DNA of 64,000 nucleotides, from contig CM026386.1 of assembly GCA_014843695.1 (NCBI GenBank), forward strand, positions 13,843,333-13,907,332, in the 5' to 3' direction. Position numbers and translations under genes: made by a program. Of this stretch, positions 52,437 to 62,100 are shown one piece after another. How positions within the stretch are numbered: position 1 is the first letter of the stretch; each line of letters opens with the position of its first letter. A model generated the notes under the pieces. The model was not told where the DNA came from. It made no database searches and was given only the letters and a program-made list of their open reading frames with translations. This DNA comes from Archivesica marissinica. Its lineage: Eukaryota; Mollusca; Bivalvia; Venerida; Vesicomyidae.

Positions 52437-55235
52437 ATAATATACTAAGCATTCAGTGACATATCAAGGATTCAGTTACACACCGAGCATTATGTAACTT
52501 GGCATGTATTCAGTGACATTGCAAGGATTCAGTTACACACCGAGCATTATGTAACTTGGCATGTATTCAGTGACATTGCAAGGATTCAGTTACACACCGA
52601 GCATTATGTAACTTGGCATGTATTCAGTGACATTGCAAGGATTCAGTTACACACCGAGCATTCTGTAACTTGGCATGTATTCAGTGACATATCAAGGATT
52701 CAGTTACACACCAAGCATTCTGTAACTTGGCATATATTCAGTGACATATCAAGGATTCAGTTACACACCAAGCATTCTGTAACTTGGCATATATTCAGTG
52801 ACATTTCAAGGATTCAGTTACACACCAAGCATTCTGCAACTTGGCATGTATTCAGTGACATTGCAAGGATTCAGTTACACACCAAGCATTCTGTAACTTG
52901 GCATGTATTCAGTGACATTGCAAGGATTCAGTTACACACCGAGCATTCTGTAACTTGGCATGTATTCAGTGACATTTCAAGGATTCAGTTACACACCAAG
53001 CATTCTGTAACTTGGCATGTATTCAGTGACATTTCAAGGATTCAGTTACATACCGAGCATTATGTAACTTGGCGTGTATTCAGTGACATTGCAAGGATTC
53101 ACTTACATACCAAGCATTCTGTAACTTGGCATGTATTCAGTGACATTGCAAGGATTCAGTTACACACCGAGCATTCTGTAACTTGGCATATATTCAGTGA
53201 CATTGCAAGGATTCACTTACATACCAAGCATTCTGTAACTTGGCATATATTCAGTGACATTGCAAGGATTCAGTTCCCACCAAGCATTCTGTAACTTGGC
53301 ATATATTCAGTGACATTGCAAGGATTCAGTTCCCACCAAGCATTCTGTAACTTGGCGTATATTCAGTGACATTGCAAGGATTCAGTTACACACCAAGCAT
53401 TCTGTAACTTGGCGTGTATTCAGTGACATTGCAAGGATTCAGTTCCCACCAAGCATTCTGTAACTTGGCGTGTATTCAGTGACATTTCAAGGATTCAGTT
53501 ACACACCAAGCATTCTGTAACTTGGCATATATTCAGTGACATTTCAAGGATTCAGTTACACACCAAGCATTCTGTAACTTGGCATATATTCAGTGACATT
53601 TCAAGGATTCAGTTACACACCGAGCATTCTGTAACTTGGCATGTATTCAGTGACATTGCAAGGATTCAGTTACACACCAAGCATTCTGTAACTTGGCATG
53701 TATTCAGTGACATTGCAAGGATTCAGTTACACACCGAGCATTCTGTAACTTGGCATGTATTCAGTGACATTTCAAGGATTCAGTTACACACCAAGCATTC
53801 TGTAACTTGGCATGTATTCAGTGACATTTCAAGGATTCAGTTACATACCGAGCATTATGTAACTTGGCGTGTATTCAGTGACATTGCAAGGATTCACTTA
53901 CATACCAAGCATTCTGTAACTTGGCATGTATTCAGTGACATTGCAAGGATTCAGTTACACACCGAGCATTCTGTAACTTGGCATATATTCAGTGACATTG
54001 CAAGGATTCACTTACATACCAAGCATTCTGTAACTTGGCATATATTCAGTGACATTGCAAGGATTCAGTTCCCACCAAGCATTCTGTAACTTGGCATATA
54101 TTCAGTGACATTGCAAGGATTCAGTTCCCACCAAGCATTCTGTAACTTGGCATATATTCAGTGACATTGCAAGGATTCAGTTACACACCAAGCATTCTGT
54201 AACTTGGCGTGTATTCAGTGACATTGCAAGGATTCAGTTCCCACCAAGCATTCTGTAACTTGGCGTGTATTCAGTGACATTTCAAGGATTCAGTTACACA
54301 CCAAGCATTCTGTAACTTGGCATATATTCAGTGACATTTCAAGGATTCAGTTACACACCAAGCATTCTGTAACTTGGCATATATTCAGTGACATTGCAAG
54401 GATTCAGTTCCCACCAAGCATTCTGTAACTTGGCGTGTATTCAGTGACATTTCAAGGATTCAGTTCCCACCAAGCATTCTGTAACTTGGCATGTATTCAG
54501 TGATATTGCAAGGATTCAGTTACACACCAAGCGTTCTGTAACTTGGCATATATTCAGTGACATTGCAAGGATTCAGTTACACACCAAGCGTTCTGTAACT
54601 TGGCATATATTCAGTGACATTGCAAGGATTCAGTTCCCACCAAGCATTCTGTAACTTGGCGTGTATTCAGTGACATTTCAAGGATTCAATTCCCACCAAG
54701 CATTCTGTAACTTGGCATGTATTCAGTGATATTGCAAGGATTCAGTTACACACCAAGCGTTCTGTAACTTGGCATATATTCAGTGACATTGCAAGGATTC
54801 ACTTACACACCAAGCGTTCTGTAACTTGGCATGTATTCAGTGACATTGCAAGGATTCAGTTACACACCAAGCATTCTGTAACTTGGCATATATTCAGTGA
54901 CATTGCAAGGATTCAGTTCCCACCAAGCATTCTGTAACTTGGCATATATTCAGTGACATTGCAAGGATTCAGTTACACACCAAGCATTCTGTAACTTGGC
55001 ATATATTCAGTGACATTGCAAGGATTCAGTTACACACCAAGCGTTCTGTAACTTGGCGTGTATTCAGTGACATTTCAAGGATTCAGTTACACACCAAGCA
55101 TTCTGTAACTTGGCATATATTCAGTGACATTTCAAGGATTCACTTACACACCGAGCATTCTGTAACTTGGCATGTATTCAGTGACATTGCAAGGATTCAG
55201 TTACACACCAAGCATTCAGTAGCTTGCTAAGTATT
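52437..55235. repeat. 2.8-kb satellite of about 57-bp units with higher-order structure
   Basis: Roughly 49 units of attcagtgacattgcaagga, ttcagttacacaccaagc and attctgtaacttggcatgt. Variants (ttcccacc for ttacacacc; fgtg/tat; gaga/aag) recur in the same order about 794 bp apart (for example ttacataccg at 53047 and 53841). Confidence 0.88.
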
Positions 55236-55264
55236 AATATTTCGAGACTTCAGCAACACGCATG

Positions 55265-55555
55265 TGTCTAGGCCCGTAGCCACACTGAGGCACACCGAGG
55301 CAGTAACCTCGGTTAAAATTCCCAAAGCAAAACCAAAATGAAATATTAAATAAATAAAATGCAAAAAATATCCCTTTGCTGTATCACATGTTGACTGGTG
55401 AGAGCTGAACGGTCAGTACATAATTATACGTCTAAACTCATTAAATCAGAAAACGCAGGAAATAGCTTAGAATCTATGCCCACACAATTTTAAGGGGGAA
55501 CATGCCCCCCGGACCCCCTATATTGACTTGGTTGACATTTGCCTCTGGCTACGGC
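55265..55555 (-). mobile_element. Element family Q, reverse
   Basis: It runs from ggcccgtagccacactgagg to tttgcctctggctacggcac, the reverse of 50088-50365, and abuts the satellite. Confidence 0.68.
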
Positions 55556-55582
55556 ACTGGTGTCTGTATTCAGTATTATATC

Positions 55583-55725
55583 ACTGTATGTACCACAGGC
55601 ACAAGACACACATCTATTTTATGCCCTATGGTCATATTGTAAGTAATGTTTATTGTAAACATTACTTACTATATGACAATAGGGCAAAACAAATAAGTTG
55701 TGTCTTGTGCCTGTGGTATGTACAA
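55583..55725. repeat. Near-perfect hairpin, arms of about 65 bp
   Basis: The arms taccacaggcacaagacaca and ttgtgtcttgtgcctgtggt are inverted. They meet with almost no loop at about 55650 (aatgtttattgtaaacatt). Confidence 0.8.
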
Positions 55726-56028
55726 CCGACTGAAACAAATAATATGGTAGAATAAGATCCATTGAAAAGCTATAGGTTGAAGTTTATCTTGTTTGAAATG
55801 TCTAACGGAACAAAAGTACTACTTGCCAACAATCCAACACCATACGAGTAGGCCTACATACAGTATAATATACGCGTTTACACAGTTACTCCCCTTTCTT
55901 GTAAAACACCCCATTTATCTACATCTAGATCATACCAGTCAGCTGGTCAGTTCACGAGAGGTCATAGTTAATAACCTTGTCACCGGTTCCTGATTGTTAA
56001 CGGTAACATATGAACAGTGATAGAGACG
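55726..56028. other. Region upstream of gene B
   Basis: No repeat was recognised. It should hold the 5' UTR and promoter of gene B, but no TATA box or initiator can be singled out. Confidence 0.4.
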
Positions 56029-56101
56029 ATGAGACAGGATAAAACATGGTCAAAGGCGCTACTAAAACTGGTTGCCAGTCTGAACAATTTCAAGTTTGAA
56101 A
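56029..56101 (+). CDS. Gene B exon 1 with start codon
   Basis: ATG at 56029 opens MRQDKTWSKALLKLVASLNN then FKFE. The donor is gtaatt in phase 1, and the leftover base joins exon 2 to make Asn. The LxxLVxxLNNF pattern is typical of the start of DUF4743 proteins. No signal peptide is seen, so a cytosolic protein is likely. Confidence 0.72.
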
Positions 56102-59100
56102 GTAATTGTTTTACTTTTTATATAAAAATACTAACACCGTCGTCGAATTCCACAAAATTGAACACAAAGTCAACTGGCAACAGCTGAACATGTGCACAGC
56201 AACTCTAGACACGCAACGAACGGATTTAGTGTGGACAGAGGTCACTTGCTCTAATGGCAGTAATGCCAATATTTTATTTAGACTTGTCACAGACGCTTGG
56301 GGGTATGCACAAATGATGGAGGAACCACTCAACCAGTTCAACTAGGAAATTTAAATTGAGGTTCGCCTATAAAGATGGTGAAGATATACAGACGGATATG
56401 TAGTCCAGTGGTAACACGCTGGACTGGTAATCCAGGGATCGCAGGTTCGAGGTCTCGTGTCGGTGCTTTACACCGTGCACGTAAAAGAACCAGAGGAGGT
56501 TCTGGAATGGGTCTCTGTCTGTATCATGCACTATCTTCCAAAAATCTAAAATAACTAATCTCTTCGGAGGCGTCGCTCATATGGGCAACCAGTAGCGATG
56601 ATAAATAAACGTAAACACACAGAGATAGAAATACAGATGGCCATTGTCGTGTGAGCAGTTCTGGTCCCAAAATGTTTCTTGTAATTTTTAAAATATAAAA
56701 ATGATGCATTGTCTCAGTTCACTATCAATGCTTTACAATGCGCAACTTAGGCATTGATCAGTTGATATCCTTGTCCAGTGGTAGAGCGTCCAATTTGGAA
56801 TCGAACGGTCCCAGGTTTGATACTCGCCTTTACTCGGTCATTGTATTATTTCAAACCCCAGAAATGTGCCTGTGTAGTTAATTTAAATTATATTATTTCA
56901 GACCCCAGTAAGGAGCTCGGGAATGCTGAGTGTGTGTCTTTCTACATTGGAGGACATAGAGTAGGTGTGATCCCCGGAGACGTTGTGAAAGAACTTGTTA
57001 ACTACCCAGACGTGTTCAAGATTGTTGATGCAGATGGCGCCAAAAATGTATAGCAACTTTTGAATAGATTGTATGTTCACATTGTAAACACTGTTTATGA
57101 AATAATTTTTTAAGAATTTGTTGCAAGTTATTCAACCTCTATCATTTAATTGAAGTCTGTTTATACTGTGTTTTACGTTTATTTATCGTCGCTACCGGTT
57201 GCCCATATGAGCGACTCCTCCTGAAGAGATTAGTCATTTTAGATATTTGGAGGATAATGCAATGATACAGACAGTCTCCTCTGGTTTTTTTTACATGTAC
57301 AGTGTAAAGCACCAACACGAGACCTCAGTTTAAAGTCCTATCTGAAAGACTGTTTAATTTTTATTAGGGTCAGACGGGGTATCGAACCTGCGATCCCTGG
57401 ATTACCGGTCCCAATGTGTTAACCACTGGACTACAGATTTGTCTGTTTATACTTTTAAAAATTAAATGTTTTTTATGTCAAAACATAAAGCTGAAGTCGA
57501 TTGAGCGGATATATCATGTTGCCGCCTAGATTTTAGTCTAATCCAGTTGTTAACGTGCTGGACTGGTAATCCAGGGATCGCAGGTTCGATCCCCCGTCTG
57601 ACGCTAATAAAATTAAGTCTTTCAGATGGGATTTTAAACCAAGGTCGCATGTCGGTGCTGTACACCATGCACGTAAAAGAACCAGAGGAGACTCTGGAAT
57701 GGGTCTCTGTCTGTATCATTGCACTATCCTCCAACAATCTATAATGACTAATCTCTTCAGGAGGCGTTGCTCATATGGGCAACCGGTAGCGACGATAAAT
57801 AAACGTAAAACAAACACATGTGGTCATCATGTAACTGATGTATTGCCTTCAATATTTATACACAGATGCATTAGTCTCGCAATAAAAAGTTTAAACTTTA
57901 TTTATTGTACAACGATTGCGAAGCAAGTTTTAACAATTTATATTAATCACTCTCGTTTGTGCGGATGAAAGCATATACGTGTATGTGGTAATTCGTATGG
58001 GAAGAAACCGGAGTACCCGGAGAAAACCCACCTGTCCGATATGGCGACCATCGTAACATATCACATACTTCCCAGTCCGAGGATCGAACTCGGGTTGCAT
58101 TGGTGTTAGCGAGCTCGCTAACCACTGCGCTAATCGGACAGTCTCACGATAAACCCAATGTGTCGTTTATCTTCAGTCCAGTAAGGTAGTGGAGCTGCAC
58201 GAGAGACTATCCACGGTAGACGAAAGATCAAAGGCTATAGATGAAGTTCTACAAGATCTCCGGAAGAAGGACAAGTTTGTGACTCTTCGAGGCTGGAGAA
58301 ATGAGGTATGTCTGGTGCTGTGTGACAGATTATTGGTTTGTGACTCTTCGAGGCTGGAGAAATGAGGTAGGGTCTGGTACTATGTGACAGATTATTGGTT
58401 TGTGACTACAAGGCTGGAGAAATGAGGTAGGGTCTGGTACTATGTGACAGATTATTGGTTTGTGACTACAAGGCTGGAGAAATGAGGTATGTCTGGTGCT
58501 GTGTGACAGATTATTGGTTTGTGACACTACGAGGCTGGAGAAATGAAGTATGCTGTGACAGATTATTAGTTTGTGACTACGAGGCTGGAGAAATGAAGTA
58601 TGCTGTGACAGATTATTAGTTTGTGACTACAAGGCTGGAGAAATGAAGTATGCTGTGACAGATTATTGGTTTGTGACTCTTCGAGGCTGGAGAAATGAGG
58701 TATGTCTGGTGCTGTGTGACAGATTATTGGTTTGTGACTCTACGAGGCTGGAGAAATGAGGTATGTCTGGTGCTGTGTGACAGATTATTGGTTTGTGACT
58801 CTACGAGGCTGGAGAAATGAGGTATGTCTTGTGCTGTGTGATAGATTATTTGTTTGTGACTCTACGAGGCTGGAGAAATGAGGTATGTCTGGTGCTGTGT
58901 GACAGATTATTGGTTTGTGACTCTTCGAGGCTGGAGAAATGAGGTATGCTGTGACAGATTATTGGTTTGTGACTCTTCGAGGCTGGAGAAATGAGGTATG
59001 TCTGGTGCTGTGTGACAGATTATTGGTTTGTGACTCTACGAGGCTGGAGAAATGAGGTAGGGTATTATACAGCAGATTATTGTTCCACCAGATATGAAGT

Positions 59101-62100
59101 ACATGTTGGCTATTTTAGGAGTCGCATCTGTCTGTCTGTCCATTACTTGTCTTTACACTTCTGCTAAACTCTGGTACAGTTTGAACATAGGCAAGGATTG
59201 AGACCCTAAAACTTAGTATATATTTTTATATATATGTACCTTCATGCGTAATAATGGTCAAAACGGCCTTCCTAATAAACTTTGCTTTATTAGGCAGTGC
59301 CTAATCAATCTTTCATGACATCATAATGCTGCATGTATGACGTCATATATTCACAGGTGGTATGATAAACTTCAGCTGTTGAGATCATGAATTAAGAAAT
59401 AATAAGTATCAACTGTGGTATATCGCAGAATAACCCGAGTTTGTCGTTCTTATGCGTAGAAATATATTTCTACGCATAAGAACTTCAAACTCGGGTTATT
59501 CTGCGATATACCACGGTTGATACTTATTATTTCGATTCTAACACGACTTACTTCTAATAATTTTAAAGGAGTATTTTCTTCAAACGCCGCTACATTTGGC
59601 GTTCGAAATTTTCTCCAGCATAAGGGGTGATGACGTTATTTTTATATGGAAAATATCAATCTAGTGCATAAATGAACAAAAGTTGTAACTGATCAATAAT
59701 TTTATTTATTTTGTCAAATAAAATTGTACAGAATAGTAACTGAAACGTTGTTTAACAGAAAAACAAGACAGACAAGAGATTATCGGATTCTAAAAATAGC
59801 TCACTTCCGTGAATTCCAACGGTATTTTTACAAACATCACGTGACTTTCATTCATAAAACTTTACATGCATTGTATAAATTGAATAGCCAAAACACGGTG
59901 CGCTTGCAGCATAGTTCAAGGTAGGTATATTGCAGAATAACCCGAGGTTGATTTTACTCTACAAGTATGTATGTTATTAGCTGGGTCGTGTTAGAATATT
60001 CGGTAATCTTTCCACTCTAAAACTTCTTTATGTGTATGTTTTACGTTTATTTATCGTCGCTACCAGTTACTCATATGAGCGACGCCTCCTGAAGAGATTA
60101 CGGTAGTCATTTTAGATGTTGGAGGATAGTGCAATGATACAGACAGAGACTCATTCCAGAGTCTCCTCTGGTTCTTTTACGTGCACAATGTAAAGCACCG
60201 ACACGAGACCTTGGTTTAAAGTCCCAAATGAAAGACTGTTAATTTTATTAGGGTCAGACGGGGGATCGAACCTGCAATCCCTAAAACTTCTTTTTTAATC
60301 AGAAGATAGGATAAATAGAATATTAGGTTGTTTTGAATTAGTAGGCTCATCTAGATAAGATAAGATAAATTTTATTTTGAGTCGGCAAAATACCAACAAT
60401 ACAACACAAGCTCTGAGTGAGCTTTTGAACCGACTATATATAACATAAAATAATGGTAACATCTATAAAATTTGAATCCCTGATGCATATTTATTATTTT
60501 ATTATTATTTTATTATTTATTATGTTGTATATTTTTTTTTTAGTCCGCCTCCGTCGTCGAGTGGTTAAGGTTACTGACTTGTATACCACTGTAACCTATC
60601 ATCACTGATGGTCACGGGTTCGAGCCCCGCTCAGGCCGTGTCTCATTTATATGAAAAAAGTTGGCAGTTTCTTACGGAGGTTGGTGCACCCAAGTACTGG
60701 TTAACCGTTGGAGCCTGCCCAGGAAAGGTGTTGTCAGGTAAACTGCCCGCCGGCGATATAGCCCAAAATGGTGCTGGCGTAAAACCCGAAATATATAATA
60801 TAATAACTGGTATATTTTTTCCAATTCGCCTAATAAATTAAACTTATTAGACAGTAACCTAATATACTACAGTCCCACCTCCCCAAACGTCACCTCCCAG
60901 GAGCGACACCCTCTTTATAACGTCACCTTTATTCCCTCCCGTTGGATTTTAATGTAATTTCACCTCTCACGAACGACACCTCTCAACAACGCACAACGAC
61001 AGTCAATTTCCCACCCATCGATGCGTAAAACCTCCCAAGAACAGACAATAATCCCAAAATATCTTGTACATGTATTTCCCAATTCTAAAAATAGCTAACA
61101 ATAAAATCACACTATGTATACGTCTGGTTTCCTAACAGTTATGTCTTTGAATATACATATACAAATTGCGGATGGGAACCAGGTTATTCGGAAGCCATTT
61201 ATGTGATCAATTATAAAAGGCCGACCATATTTTGAAAACAAACTTACAATTAGCGCTATTTATGGAGCTTCTTTTATGAAATTTAGCATGGAAGTGATAA
61301 TTGCCGTGATGCGACAGATGTGTTGTTTGTTTTTTATACAATTGAAATGCGTAATTTATCAGATGTTTTGACTTTGATGTATTGAAAACATAAATTGTTA
61401 AATGTACACAATTGTCTGGATTTGCATAATCTGGGGGATTTTAACACATTGTGTCCTCAGCTGGACCTCAAAGTAAAATACGTGACTTTTTTAAGCAAAC
61501 ATAAAATCTGTGTTTAGTTTCAGACTGATATATGTATACTATATAGTTATATGTATTAAAAAGAAATTGAATTTTCAATTCTTTGAGTTAGTTTTCGAAT
61601 TTGTTTGAATATTTACCGAAAGTACAATTGTACATAGGACCCCATTCTGTATACTCTATATTCAAATCAGTATGAGCCACCGACTATAAACTTGAGTATT
61701 CGCGCATTTCCAGACTTCAAAAAGTTGAACCTCCCTAGAACAACAACCTCTCTACAACAACCAATCTCGATGTATCCGGATGGTGTTTGCTCTAGAGAGA
61801 CTGTATACATAATGTGTGTATTTCTTGTGAATGTTTCAGATGTATGGCGTATATTTCAGACTTGGTGAACCTCCGCTCTGTCATGTGGAAAGAGCAGGCT
61901 GTTGTAAGATTTCATTTCATTATAGTTAAATATTAAATTCCAAACTTGATTTTCTTCTAGTGGAAGAATTAAATCTATTGTTTAGATGTAAAATTGTAGT
62001 TTTAGTTTATACAAATTTGTTACTTCTCGATTGTGAAATAAATGTTTAAAACAATCCTCATGAAATCCATCGCCATTAGGGAGAGAGAAGAGGCCATGTG

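Noticed and set aside
56106..56345. 79-codon frame after gene B exon 1 (WQQLNMCTATLDTQRTDLVW)
   Set aside because: It lies inside gene B intron 1 and is in no phase with its exons. The composition is somewhat protein-like, but no acceptor, donor or family match was seen.
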